From Spodoptera frugiperda (taxonomy: Eukaryota > Arthropoda > Insecta > Lepidoptera > Noctuidae): a stretch of 64,000 bases of DNA. The stretch's first letter is position 1, and each line of letters starts with the position of its first letter. The stretch covers positions 1,604,001 through 1,668,000 of the forward strand of contig NC_064226.1 in NCBI RefSeq assembly GCF_023101765.2. Direction: 5' to 3'. The position numbers and the translations under genes were made by a program. Shown here piece by piece: positions 23,861-35,315 of this stretch. The notes beneath the pieces were generated by a model that worked only from the letters and a program-made list of their open reading frames with translations, was not told the origin of the DNA and made no database searches.

Positions 23861-23932
23861 TGCCGTGACCAGGATTCGAACCTGGGTTACTACGGCCACA
23901 ACGTAGGGTCCTAACCACTAGACGATCACGGC
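23861..23932 (-). tRNA. tRNA-His (GTG), copy 3
   Basis: The 72-nt tRNA body is unchanged. Its upstream homology to the other copies is the shortest, ending after about 15 bases (23933-23947). If upstream elements matter for Pol III here, this copy may be expressed differently. The downstream T-run is present. Confidence 0.94.
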
Positions 23933-23949
23933 TATCGGAGCTGGTGATA

Positions 23950-25354
23950 AAAGAACTGAATTTTGCCTTTGCATTGAATAAATTGCAATTTATTTTTACT
24001 TTCACTGAAAATTCGTCACAGTTTGCATAAGATAACAAAAAGTAGGTACAGAAAGCAAATCAAGATACCCCATTCGATCAACTTAATTTGAACTTTATTG
24101 TAATTTGATAAGGTTGAAAATCGATCAAAGGAATGATAGATTGGGATAGCTGGAAGTGTCGACGTCTTCACATTTTCAGTCACCAAATAAATACATTGTA
24201 GTATCAATATTAAATACATACATCTGGAAGTTGAACGAAAGGAAAAAATTTAAACATTTTATCATATTTTTTATCTTTAAAACGCTATATTAAGTTAACA
24301 ACTTTTTATATGTATGTCGAAGAGGATTAGAACTTCCAAACACACTTAAAAAAAGAATAACAAATTCAACAACAGCTTCGGAAAGGAGAAACATCCCTTT
24401 AAAGTACCCTGAAGTTGGACCAAACATACAATCGATTTAGTAGGTACAAAGAAATTGAATGGATTACATCGAATATTCAAATTGTTGGTACCAGTCAGCC
24501 AATATTTGATCAAGTAATTGGTAAGATATGCTGTATGACGGCAGAGTAGAGTACATTTTTCAATATCTCTTGTTCTCTTCCCACGGGTGTCCTAAGAGTC
24601 GACTAAGGACATATATATCGACTCAATACTGAACAAAGACCTATATTAAAACTATTTCAGATTATGTAATTACCTATTATAATTTTAATTACTTAAAACT
24701 AATTAATCAGCTATCCATCTTCGCACAAAATCTTAAACATTCACTAAAATATAATAAAAACGATAGCAGCATTCTCTTCTATGCCTAATCTTTTTAAACT
24801 GCTATCTCCAACCCGCTTGCCAAGCATAGACATTATAGCAAACCCCTCTTTTATAGAGAAGGCCCATAGTCCAGAAGTTGACTCCCACAAGTACTTGATG
24901 ATGATCAAAACATAGAATATTTAAATTATTGTTCTCGGCCAATATTTGATTAAGCGATTGGTAGGATTACAAACATTGTGATTTAAACTCTGTCCGTATG
25001 TAAGTAGGATTCTAATATGGGTCATGTTTGTTTACAAAGGTTGGGTTAGGTTGGGCGCAAATAAGATATATATGGAATCGTCCTTGAATTTCTAATGAGT
25101 ATTTTCCATAAATTGTGATGAATGGTAGGTACACAATTCATTAATCGGACCTTTTCGCTAGTTATGTTATGAGGGAAAGGGAAAAGGTGGTGAGGAAGTT
25201 GCTATAATTACAATAAATAATATTCTAGACAAAGTGCTATGTACTGTTGAGATCTGTTGCAAACTAAAAGACCTGTGAAACATTTATCCAACTTAGCAAT
25301 CGAACCTGAATGCCCTTACTTAGTGCATTTGCGAATTTTCAATTAACGAGGTCA
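23950..25354. other. No gene seen
   Basis: AT-rich. One isolated GGTTGGGTTAGGTTGGG at 25038-25054 recalls the telomere-like repeat but is a single short match. Confidence 0.5.
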
Positions 25355-25505
25355 TCAACTAAATTCTGCCACTGTCTTCGCCCCCGATCAAAAGTATCCT
25401 ATGTATATTCCAGACTGCCCTTTCCTACCTTCTCCTGTTCCAAATTTCATCCCGATCCCTTCAGCCGTTTTGACGTGAGTAACAAACATACACACAAAGA
25501 CTAAG
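25355..25505 (+). repeat. RTE-like retroposon 3' fragment
   Basis: CCTTCTCCTGTTCCAAATTT, CATCCCGATCCCTTCAGCCG, TTTTGACGTGAGTAAC and AAACATACACACAAAGAC: the conserved end of the class also seen at 47693-47882. Confidence 0.65.
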
Positions 25506-25738
25506 ATAGTCACACTTGTGGTCCTTAGATCCGCAGCGTGGACATTTAATTCACGATCTACATTTTATCAAACCAAGCATTTATTTAAAAGATTTTGTGT
25601 CAGTATAATTAGACACCCTTATAATCCCAGAGGATTGAGTCCTAATTGAAACACAAACATTGCTACCATCATGCATATTCATATGAAAATTAAAAAAATA
25701 AAACGAAAAAGAAATGCTCCGCCGCGACAGTGTATCAC

Positions 25739-25810
25739 TGCCGTGACCAGGATTCGAACCTGGGTTACTACGGCCACAACGTAGGGTCCTAACCACTAGA
25801 CGATCACGGC
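25739..25810 (-). tRNA. tRNA-His (GTG), copy 4
   Basis: Identical tRNA body. Upstream homology runs ~30 bases (25811-25841) before diverging. The downstream GCGGCGGAGCATTTC plus T5 run is conserved. Confidence 0.95.
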
Positions 25811-26467
25811 TACCGGAGCTGGTGACTGTGGTGCCGAAATTATCAACCATTTTGCTGTATTTTGTTGAAATGAGATCACTTTCACTTCTGATTGGTCCAA
25901 TCTTGCGACATTATCTTGAGTAATGGCGATTCAATCATTGTCGGGTATGATTTATACGAAGGGACGGAACCCAGTGTTCAGATGATAAACTACCATCCGA
26001 TTGTAATTTGTTAGCTTATGTGTAATAAGTTATGTGCAAGGACGACATGGGGTAATGGGTCAAATGCTATAATCATGGGATTATTCCCATATCTCAGTCC
26101 CATAAGGGAGGACACAGAATTATTATTATACGTTTTGCTTAAAAGTGTCAATAAACAACTCAACATTACAAATATAATATCATCTTATTGATCATTTAAA
26201 TACCTAAGCGACATGTTCTTTATAAACCATACAATAATATGGAGAACCGCCAAAAAGATAACTGAGACAAAATTCACAATAACTACGACTTTCCAACACC
26301 TAAAAACTCACACACAGTACACTTCCCGTTATAAACCAACCACTGAGCCATAATAATTAAAAACAGATACTAAATCTAGTCCATAAAACAAGCTCACATC
26401 AAACACCCAGCCATTAGGGTTCAGGAAATAAAACGGCATTAACACTAGCAAGGTAGTATACTAGTGT

Positions 26468-26625
26468 ACTGAGGGCTTACTACGAGTTTGTTTTAAGTTT
26501 AACAGCATTAAGCCCTGTAATTGGCTGGTTTATTCGAGCAAGCCAATAAAAACGCCAAACGCAGTAACGTTTCGATCTCGTTAAATATAAAACAAACTCG
26601 TACTAAGCCCTCAGTAGTGTACAGT
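26468..26625. mobile_element. MITE with CTGAGGGCTTA ends
   Basis: Left ACTGAGGGCTTACTACGAG-TTTGTTTTA and right TAAAACAAACTCGTACTAAG-CCCTCAGT are inverted over ~30 bp with one mismatch. The core has GGCTGGTTTATTCGAGCAAG and CGCCAAACGC. Confidence 0.75.
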
Positions 26626-26904
26626 TAGTGCATTTTTACGACACAGCGGTTTATAGCTTCCAATAACTGCGTTCAGGATCACTGGCCTGAAAACTGATGG
26701 CTTCGGTGCAATTAGCAGACAACGTACAGGTAATGTGCACCGTAAAAAGAGGTTGTTGTTGATTAAAATGGTGGTATATGTGAGAATGGTTGTGTTTTTG
26801 GGTGGTTTTTTGCGCTTGGTAGATGGCGTGACTGAGGTGTTAAGTCCGATTGTACGGGTGTTAAACGTTTACTTCACTACATAGTATAAAACATAATAGC
26901 TTTT

Positions 26905-27075
26905 TCTGTCCCTATTTCCCTTTGTATGCTTAAATCTTTAAAACTATGCAACGGATTTTGTTGCTGTTTTTTTAATAGATAGAGTGATTCAAGAGGAAGA
27001 TTTATATGTATAATACATGCATAATATATTACCATTGCACCCATGCGAATTGGGGCTGGTCGCTAGTATTATAAA
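26905..27075 (-). repeat. Probable RTE-like retroposon fragment
   Basis: ACTATGCAACGGATTTTGTTGC resembles the reversed form of this class (sense: GCAACAAAATCCGTTGCATAG), and it ends GGGGCTGGTCGCTAGTA, like a CTAGC start in reverse. Degenerate. Confidence 0.4.
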
Positions 27076-27922
27076 ATTGATAGTTTTGTTAGATAAATGT
27101 TATCGAGCAAGTGGCTATCGAACATGGGAGCCCGAGTCTTAATGTTTACAATTTAAACTCTTAGAATTTCTATAGAATCTAAAAAGTGTCACAGATAGGT
27201 ATACAATTTCGAAGAACATAGTAGATGCCAATAGACAAGACAATGGTACTTTTGGCAGCAACAACAAGAAGTCATATTGAGTTTAGTTTGGACACAAGGA
27301 CCAAATACTTGTATTTGGGTCAAAGGTCGCGAACATTGGCAGCCATTTCTTTGTTTTTCAACTTTTGTTTACAATGGCAAGATGTGAAAAGAAGATCGTT
27401 AGTTAATCGCTTTTTGAGGTGTCCAATTTATTGTTACACATTTTAGTAAAAGGGAAACAAAAATTTTTTTTGTTTAGTTTTTATTTTGATAAACTGTCAT
27501 CTACGTGACAATTATTTGTAGCATTATTTCTTTTATAATTGTGAAAACGTGGTGAAGTGTAAAAGACTTAAAAAATATACTAAAAATAATTATTATTAGT
27601 ATTATCGGCGCACCTACTTAGATATTTCTAGAAAATGTAATTCTATAAACCAAAACAGAGAAAATAATGTAATAAAGCATTGATTACACAGATACACAGT
27701 GATATCATAGTCGCATGCCATAATAATGACGTCACACCGATAAAGCCGGGAAAAACATTTAAAATCGACTAATATGAATAGAATAGATAAAAGAAATAAA
27801 AAGATAAACAATAACAAATCATTATACACTTAACATCATAATTTCTTAAATCTTCACACAATTTCATCAGAAAATAATACAAAATGTTCAAAAAGAAATG
27901 CTCCGCCGCGACAGTGTATCAC

Positions 27923-27994
27923 TGCCGTGACCAGGATTCGAACCTGGGTTACTACGGCCACAACGTAGGGTCCTAACCACTAGACGATCACGGC
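27923..27994 (-). tRNA. tRNA-His (GTG), copy 5
   Basis: Identical tRNA body. Its upstream flank (27995-28085) aligns with copy 1 further than any other pair, including a GCGCAAG motif ~85 bases upstream, with scattered substitutions. Copies 1 and 5, the outermost, are therefore the closest pair by flank. Confidence 0.95.
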
Positions 27995-29079
27995 TATCGG
28001 AGCTGGTGACTGTGGTACCGAAATACGACACTGCATACAGAAAGTGGAGCACTTTCTTTCGCAATTTGTTACGTTATGCGCAAGAGGTGTAACAAATAAA
28101 CTGGTTTATGCAACAAGTAATTGCTTTAAGAAAGGCCTAAGGCATGAGCGACAACCGTTTATATATAGTAATAGTATAATAGTCAGTGTGTACATATACC
28201 ACTTTCGTTGGGCAATGATCCAAGAATTCCCGCAGATATGTTCATAGAAATTTTTAGATGGAAAAAATGCAAGAATCAAATGTTTTCATAGATTTTTTTA
28301 TTATCCATTGTGCCCGTTTTGCGCCATTTACACGTATCCCAGGGTGAAGGTACAATTTCATGTAATCGATGTGCTATTATTACTAGTTAGTAATCTGTAG
28401 GGATGGTGTTGAAATGATAACGACACGGTTGAGTAAATACTGCTTTATTGTAATTAGAGTATACATTTATACTGTTGTACAGTCATGTCTTTTTTATTGT
28501 TTATTTTACTTCCACACAGGTAAGAATCTTATAAACTAAGCCCCACAAAGCCATTGCACATAGTCTGATTAGTAAAATATTATTATAGACATGATTATAG
28601 ATAAATATGCAATATACTCCACAAATCTGATTCTTTCTATCTGAATGCCAAACATGCTCAGTAGTTTTCACGTGAACATCTAACAAACATCCATCGTTAC
28701 TCACAAACTTGCTCGTTCTATCACAAGTATAAATAAACAAATAAATAACGCAATGACACACGTAAAAGATTCACAGTTTATATCACAAGAGTGTTCATTT
28801 GAAAATGTTACGACACAGGTTATTCGCTTCCTAAGCAACAAAGTACTTACGATCCTGCATTCTTTGTATCGACCCTCCCTCGTAAATTTTTACAACGATG
28901 CGATCCTTTCCGTACCTTTTCTCCTTTCATTTGTCTTAAATCTGGTCACGTTTGAAACTAACTGTCCATTTGTTGTCTGTATTTTAACAATGTACCTATA
29001 AAAATATATTTAACAGTCAGTTTTTTATGCCCCGGACGGGTAGGTAGAGGTGCCAATATTTTTAAGATAGTTCTTCAGT

Positions 29080-29117
29080 TTATATTATAACTTTCGTGAG
29101 ACATACAAAATTAATTA
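29080..29117 (-). repeat. Tail fragment of the palindromic retroposon family
   Basis: TATAACTTTCGTGAGACATAC followed by AAATTAATTA, matching the 3' tail of the copy at 62404-62573 in reverse. The body is absent. Confidence 0.5.
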
Positions 29118-29194
29118 CCATGAATATAGCCTCTGGCATGGCTTGTAACTAGTGGAGTTCCTCGTCAAATAATTACTTGAGTAAGCCAAAAAAC

Positions 29195-29294
29195 ATTTGT
29201 GGAATACACAAAGAGTTGCTCCGTGCGGGAATCGAACCCGCTACACGTTGCACAGCAGCCAGTTGCCCAGTCACCGCGCCAACCGTGCAGTCAA
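29195..29294 (-). mobile_element. SINE family S1, copy b (head only)
   Basis: Head with GTGCGGGAATCGAACCCGCT and CGCGCCAACCGTGCAGTC in reverse. The body ends after the TTTGTGGAATACACAAAG motif, so the tail is lost. Confidence 0.85.
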
Positions 29295-30447
29295 AATATA
29301 ATAATTAGTTCTTCAGTTATTTACCTCATGCAAAAGGACCCTGTTTTCTCATGAAATATTCCATGTTATGTCTTTATTTCAGATTCTATAGTATTGTTAG
29401 AATAACCAAAAATATTAAGAAATACTTTTGCCTGTCTCATGAATCGTACGTACAACCCCTTGCACCCGACCAAACTTAAAACAATCAGTTTTTAACTTTT
29501 TTCTAACAAAGTTATCCAAATGTGGCGTTATACGTACATCCAGAGACTTTCAATTACCCGTGAAAATTGGAGAGCACTTCGCATCAACCACTCAAATTCA
29601 CTGGCATGGACAAAAATGTACATGCGAGTTTAGCTCTTGACTTTATAAGGGTTGGGGTGAAATTCGTGTGAGTGGATTGTGGAGTAGCATTTATAGTTTG
29701 TTTGTAGGTTGTAGTGTGAAGTGTACAACAGATTCTATGAATTTATTTAGTTGTTTAGCAAAATAAAGAAGGTAAAGTTATTGTTATAAATCTTATGTTA
29801 AATGTTCTTTAGAATACAGGAGAAAGTATTAAAGTTTTATAAAAAGTTTATTAAGAAATTTATTTCGGAAAATATTATGGTTTTTAAAAGACTTGGTATT
29901 AAGAAGTTTGTGCTTTATATTCCTAGAAGTTGTGAGATAACATTTTGAGTATATACTTAACAAAATTACACCTAGATCTACGACTCATTACACAATTTTC
30001 AACTCTAGTATCTTAAAACTAAAGATGAATTTTCTTTTTCAAGCATAAAAGAGTATCCAATAAGCAAAGAGGTAATATCTGGGGCACGGCAGTGGCCAAA
30101 TCGAGCAAAAAGCTGCACGGCCGTACCATCCTTTTCTCGAAGCAATTTAGCCTTTTTCGACCCCCTATAATTCGGTTGTGGATAAAGCAAGAAACCTGAA
30201 TCTTCAGTAACTAATCCGGCATTGTATAAACACGGAATATTTAAAATTTCAGTCAATTTGAACCAGTAGTTTAAGAATGACAACTTGTTAAAGTTTCTAA
30301 ATTTTGTCACTCACTGACTCACCGATCATCAAAAGTGAATTTCTAGCAGACTTAGAAGCTTCATATTTGGAATACATATAGAGTTTAGTGTCTTAATCAT
30401 GGGAAAACTTAAATATTTTGTAATTTCGGTCCAGTTTTCCAAATACA

Positions 30448-30514
30448 CCAACTGCATCAATAACTTTGTAATCCCATATAAATAATGATTACAAAGTTAT
30501 TTATGCAGTTGGTG
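30448..30514. repeat. Short inverted repeat (26-bp arms)
   Basis: CCAACTGCATCAATAACTTT pairs with AAAGTTATTTATGCAGTTGG, ~26 bp arms with one mismatch around a 13-bp loop. Confidence 0.85.
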
Positions 30515-30687
30515 GTTGGTGGTGGTTATAAATTTAATAGGTGTAGATAGGTACCTACCATATGAGGCAAGGGAGGGGGTATAGGGTGGGTAAGGGTGTT
30601 TATTCGTTAGAAGTAGATGGTATCAAAAAGATATTACAAAAAGAAGTGAGAATCAAAAACATATGTAAAAAACCCATGTCTAAGCTC

Positions 30688-31007
30688 AGTCTTTCTAATC
30701 AAAAGTTGTAAGAAGTCGGTTAATCTATTTATGTCTACTAGAAGGACCTTCTGTCTTAAGTTATTACATAAGATTACATGCCAATATTAAAAATATTTAA
30801 CGTTTTAACAAAATTCACTTGGAATCGCATGAAAACAAAATGACATTACAATATTATATTAGATTCTTTAGTCTCTCGCTTTCGTTAAAATTTTTAATAT
30901 TGGCAGATAACTTATTAATTCTTAAGACAGAAGGTCCTTCAAGTAAAAAGTATCCATTAACCGACTTAGTATTACATGGATCTACAACTTTTGACGGTAG
31001 AAAGACT
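30688..31007. mobile_element. MITE/foldback with CAGTCTTTCTA ends
   Basis: Ends TCAGTCTTTCTAATC and GGTAGAAAGACTGA. Inner arms share TCAAAAGTTGTA, AAGTCGGTTAAT, GAAGGACCTTCTGTCTTAAG and GCCAATATTAAAAAT as inverted copies, ~115 bp per arm with indels. The 81-codon ORF across it is a by-product. Confidence 0.72.
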
Positions 31008-31365
31008 GATGCGAGACATAGTTTTTACAGGATGTTTTTGATGGGAACTATAGTAGAAAACTAGATTTTATCTCTCTAGTCTAGAATATCTAGCACTACT
31101 AGGCAATTAACTAGAAATCTAACATTGTTTAAAAACGATTTCAACCTGGTAACTATGTTATTGCTGCTCTGAGCAACGTGGGTGGGAGATACTTTTGTTA
31201 ATTTTGTATTAAGGAAAGTAGACTCTATAAATGGAATAGAAATAAGAGAACTAGGTTTTATATTCGTTGTGTATTAATTGGTTTTTGTTTCTTGATTAAC
31301 CCTTGGTTTACTGAAACGTAGATCTATTGGGCCTGGATCTCGGGCCTATTCGGTATCCTGATCAG

Positions 31366-31520
31366 GAACTGCGGACTACTTACGGATTTACCGGGGTCTT
31401 TAAATAGGAGTAGGAACGGGGTGGTTTTTAGTTAGTAGTAGTAGGAGCATAAGAGTCTGACACTCCCTGTCACTTCACCCAAGACGGGAGAAGTCATTAG
31501 ATGATTTTCAACCCTTACAA
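31366..31520 (+). repeat. Lepidopteran repeat B, copy 2
   Basis: TTTACCGGGGTCTTTAAATA replaces the usual CCGGGGCTCC, then GTAGGAACGGGGTGG, a small GTAGTAGTAG expansion, and GAGTCTGACACTCCCTGTC and ACGGGAGAAGTCATTAGATG. Confidence 0.75.
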
Positions 31521-31572
31521 AAAGATCAAAGGCTAGAATGACGTCATGTTCCTCGAACAGTTTACACAAACT

Positions 31573-31622
31573 ATATAAGTGGCAGTGGCTAAAGGCGATC
31601 AATCATAAGTCGGTATTCAAGT
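31573..31622 (+). promoter_or_regulatory. TATA-like site followed by a donor-like site
   Basis: CTATATAAGTGGCAGTGGC (TATATAAG at 31573) is followed by ATCAATCATAAG near +30 and TTCAA|GTAAGC at 31621. No downstream exon is visible. Confidence 0.2.
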
Positions 31623-31910
31623 AAGCAACACGAATAAATAAATATGTAAATGGCAGCTGAGAGCCAAGATTTGTGAATCCCATTGATACCAATGCTTGTG
31701 AAAACACATAGTTCATTCAAATTATAGCAGGGGTCGAAGAACCGGGAATTTTTAGGGTTTTCTTTATAGTGAAAACCTTTTCTTTTTAATAGCAGGTTTT
31801 CATTTCAGTTAAGATTGTTTCGTTCAAAAATGTTATAAAACTTTTTACTGCTAGTCAAACCTATTGCCGTAGTAGGTAAAAATCTCTTTAATAGAATGTT
31901 ATTTATAACT

Positions 31911-32300
31911 AGCTTCTGCCCGCGACTCCGTCCGCGCGGATGTCGGTCTTCGCGTGGAAGTTTTATTTCTCCATTTTGAGTAACTGTGAAAATGACATCT
32001 TATAAATATCTATTGGACCCAAATACGGCAAGGCCCATAATAATTAAGGAGATCCCTCTATTGAGCTACTGCTGTTGAGCAGAATAAAACTGAAAAATAA
32101 AGTTTTTTTTCTACGTATTTTTCCAGGATAATAAGTAACCTATTTTATGTCCAGGATAATAAGTTAATTATACCAAGTTTCATCGAAATCAAACCGTTAG
32201 TTTTCACGTGATGCCTGAACATATATAGACAGACAGACAAAAAAATAATAATCACAAATTTGGGTTTGGTATCGACCCAGTAGCACCCTGCTATTTATTT
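31911..32300 (+). repeat. CTAGCTTCTGCCCGCGAC-type retroposon
   Basis: Starts ACTAGCTTCTGCCCGCGACT, has TTATACCAAGTTTCATCG, AATCAAACCGTTAGTTTTCA and ATAGACAGACAGACAAAAA. A second start-like piece (CCCGCGACTTCGTTCGTG) lies at 32350. Confidence 0.7.
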
Positions 32301-33019
32301 TTTCTATATTTTCAATGAACAGAATTGACCCTTCTACAGATTTATTATAGCCCGCGACTTCGTTCGTGTGGAATAGTGACTTCCGGCAAATTTTTGGTTT
32401 TAACCACATAGTTCCCGATTTCGCGGGATCTCTTCAAAAATGAGATGTGGAAAATATTCTAGGGAACTCCTCAAAAATCAACATAATGAGCTCTGCGTTT
32501 GAATTTAATAGATGTATACTCACTTAGGGCATTGAAAAAATAGTTTAAAAACGGACTTAAACTAAAGAAATATTATAATCTTTCCGAACTTAAGATGAAA
32601 ACTAACTTAAAACTAAAGAATTAAAGAAAGCTACGAATTACGAATTTATAACAATTAAAAAAGAAATTATATTACAACCTATCCTCAATGCTATAATACC
32701 AAGCCAAACCAAGCTTAAACTAAATAATTTAAAAGAAACGACTTAAATCTAATTAATTTATAAATTATAGACTTACAATTTTATTAAACAAACTAACTAC
32801 AGTAACTACTAATAATCGATATCAAACTAAACCTACGTTAAATAATTTAACCAGGAAAACCCAACAAATAAACTTTTTAATAGACAAATACAACGAAACC
32901 AATTTAGAATATACGAAACAGCAGGACCACTGCAGACAAATAATCATACGACTTATAGTACACTATTTCCACAACAGTACCGAAGCGCTCGGCCGATACC
33001 CAACAAATACTAATAATAA

Positions 33020-33390
33020 AAACGATAGAAAACAAATAAAAACTATCCTATGTCCTTTCTAAGGTTATAAACTATATCTGTACCAAATTTCAACCAAATC
33101 CGTCAAATAGTTGCGGAGATTAATGGTATAAGCATAGAATGTTCGACGTGATTCTTTAATTTGACATAACTTTTTTATTTATGAACCGATTGACATACAA
33201 ACACTAAATGTAAATTTAAGCGGTATTCGTGAAAACCGCATCCAACTCGGACAGCCGTTTCTGAGATTAGCGCGCACAGACGAACAGACAAACAGACAAA
33301 CAGACAAACTATCAGACAAACAGAAAAGTTAATTACATTTTTGGGTTCGACATCGACATAACAATAACCCCTGCTATTTTTTTTATTTTT
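33020..33390 (+). repeat. CTAGCTTCTGCC-class retroposon, 3' part
   Basis: Contains TGTACCAAATTTCAACCAAA, TCCGTCAAATAGTTGCGG, a run of CAGACAAA units (33295-33345) and the end GGGTTCGACATCGACATAAC, matching the end of 31911-32300. Confidence 0.65.
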
Positions 33391-33469
33391 ATTTTCTACA
33401 GACAGCACTTTTCTACGATTTTATTAAATAGATTGTTCCCGTCACATGGATCGATGACGTTAACAAAGC

Positions 33470-33585
33470 CGAGGTTATATTTTGAAGGCCCCGCCTTCCA
33501 CGTCCAAAAATGTGTTGTGGCATGTCATTATCATGATAGAGGCAGAAGTCCTGTAGTGGACCTCTATGAGCTGATGATGATGATG
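33470..33585 (+). repeat. LINE 3' tail ending in a (GAT)n run
   Basis: GAGGCAGAAGTCCTGTAGTGG, ACCTCTATGAGC and a TGATGATGATGATGATAAC end. A short trinucleotide repeat instead of poly-A is common for RTE-like LINE 3' ends. Confidence 0.65.
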
Positions 33586-33635
33586 ATAACTTGCAAAAAT
33601 GTTTATTTATTTTTCTTGAGAAAAAGGCAAGCGTG

Positions 33636-33765
33636 TCGCTTTGGACTACGGCACCGGCCCGAAAAGTAAAAGTAACGGGGTAGTTTTTAGTCAGTAAGAG
33701 TCTGACACTCCGGCTCGCCGCGTTCAAAGCGAGAAAAGGCATTGGAAACCTTTAAAAAGGGTGTT
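33636..33765 (+). repeat. Lepidopteran repeat B, copy 3
   Basis: GGCACCGGCCCGAAAAG, AACGGGGTAGTTTTTAGTCA and GAGTCTGACACTCCGGCTCG; the 3' part has diverged. Confidence 0.72.
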
Positions 33766-34194
33766 GATGTTTTTATTTTATACTATTATGTTATTCATAT
33801 ATATGTATTATTTATGTAAGTAACACAGCACCACATCACAAATTGAGGTCAGATAGCACACGGACGCGGTTTTGTAACCGCAACGTACAGGGGATGCGGA
33901 CGTCCTATCAAGCGAGAAATTGCTCCCACCTGCAACCAGCTCGGGCTATACTTATGTAAATATTGTGTGCTGCAAGGAGATATGAATGAATTGCGGATCT
34001 CTGCTGGTTAGAGTGCAGCTGGATGGTTGGTAATGTTATTTTATCTAAGAATGGCAGGTGTTCTCTTCTCTGTTATCAACTTCACTCTGGTGAAGTGCTA
34101 CAAAATTAAGGAAAAGTTGCAGTAAAAGATAATAATATCGAGAGACGTATAAATAAATACTATTATTTTTTCCTCCTGTTCCATTCACACATGA

Positions 34195-34275
34195 CGTTGG
34201 CGTGACGTTCACATGCACATGTCACCCAGATTTGTGGATCACACAAATATCATCGAACATCGAATACACGTTGCA
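34195..34275 (-). repeat. SINE family S1 fragment (scrambled)
   Basis: Contains TTCACATGCACATGTCACCC, TTTGTGGATCACACAAA and ACACGTTGCACGG in S1 order but with pieces missing, including the B box. Confidence 0.6.
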
Positions 34276-34659
34276 CGGCTTTAATAGCCATTTTTGTAAT
34301 AAGGAAAATAAGTAAAGTACCGCTCCAGGTATTAATACGAAATGTTCTTCATTTCAAGTAAATATAAATAAAAGAGAAGCACTTTTAACTAATTCATAAA
34401 GCTGTACAATAACAATACAAAGATAAAATATGGAAACTACAATTCAATTCCTCTAGACTAATAAATAATATTGGAAAGTCTGTTTGTAACATTGCTATAA
34501 CCGCTTTTTACTATGCATATGAATATATTTAAAATACGTACACCCAAATATATATTTATTATTTACAATTTTTGTTAGTCTCTAAAATTAAAATGGCTGG
34601 ACAAATTTTGGCCGGTTGCTGATGCACAAAGGCTACTTTTGTTTTAGAAAAAATAAACA

Positions 34660-34720
34660 TACCAAATTCAGTCAGAAGTTTTTATTCTACGCGAACGAAG
34701 TCGCGGGTAACAGCTAGTAC
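34660..34720 (-). repeat. CTAGCTGTTACCCGCGAC retroposon start
   Basis: Reverse complement reads ACTAGCTGTTACCCGCGACT then TCGTTCGCGTAG, the conserved start of this class; the rest is missing. Confidence 0.65.
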
Positions 34721-35017
34721 TACTTGTAAATAAAAGATCAAAGAATAATGTTTTATTTTATTATCCATATCTCAGTACAAGCAGAACACTATGGATTAAT
34801 CAATTAGCAGTATTTTTCTCTCGCACGTAATTTTATACTGCACTTCTTCCTTTCCTGTAATAAAGTAATTGAATATTCCGTTAGATAAAGGTCAGATTAA
34901 TCAATGGATTGAATATTTAATTAGTAGCTCTCGACTCTTTGCTATCTTGTTTGACTCCTTGGTTCAGATATTTAGTGTTCACAAGTGAAACTATTGATAT
35001 TATTTACAGCAAGGAAT

Positions 35018-35115
35018 AAGCTTACAACTACATGCATTTTATTCAGCCTAATAAAGTCTAGCCATGTAAACGGCTTGAATAAAATGTATGTAAAGTGCAT
35101 GTAGTTTGTAAACAG
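35018..35115. repeat. Foldback repeat
   Basis: CTACATGCATTTTATTCAGCC on the left and GGCTTGAATAAAATGTATG followed by GCATGTAGTTTGTAA on the right form an imperfect inverted pair. Confidence 0.7.
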
Positions 35116-35221
35116 GCGTTATCAAAACGCACGCTTAGTGCTTAAGACGTTTAGTCACATAATTGTTGTCTATTAGATTACTGGCAATAAGTAAGTGCAG
35201 CCTAAGTTGTCAAAAAATTGT

Positions 35222-35312
35222 CTCTACTTAACCCCTTTTTTAAGGGGGAAAATAATCCAATGACTCCTCTGGTCTTAGGCGAGGCGAGTGGGAGTGTCAG
35301 ACTCTTACTGAC
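35222..35312 (-). repeat. Lepidopteran repeat B, copy 4 (left half)
   Basis: Starts with CCCCTTTTTTAAGGGGGAAAA, runs through GGCGAGTGGGAGTGTCAGAC and CTCTTACTGACTAA, and is broken by the Harbinger element. The other part (ATACCACCC) resumes at 35880. Confidence 0.75.
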
Positions 35313-35315
35313 TAA

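Larger units (their letters stand above)
28086..30447. other. No gene seen between repeats
   Basis: AT-rich. Besides the S1 copy b and tail fragments, a 101-codon minus ORF (30005-30310) lies in a GC-richer patch; I do not recognise it and suspect repeat origin. Confidence 0.45.

Noticed and set aside
30005..30310. 101-codon minus ORF as a host gene
   Set aside because: No domain, no splice context, and the flanking sequence (CACTCACTGACTCACCG, TTTCTAGCAGACTTAGAAG) looks like an interspersed repeat.
33413..33742. 109-codon minus ORF
   Set aside because: It spans repeat B copy 3 and a LINE tail; similar frames arise from other repeat B copies.
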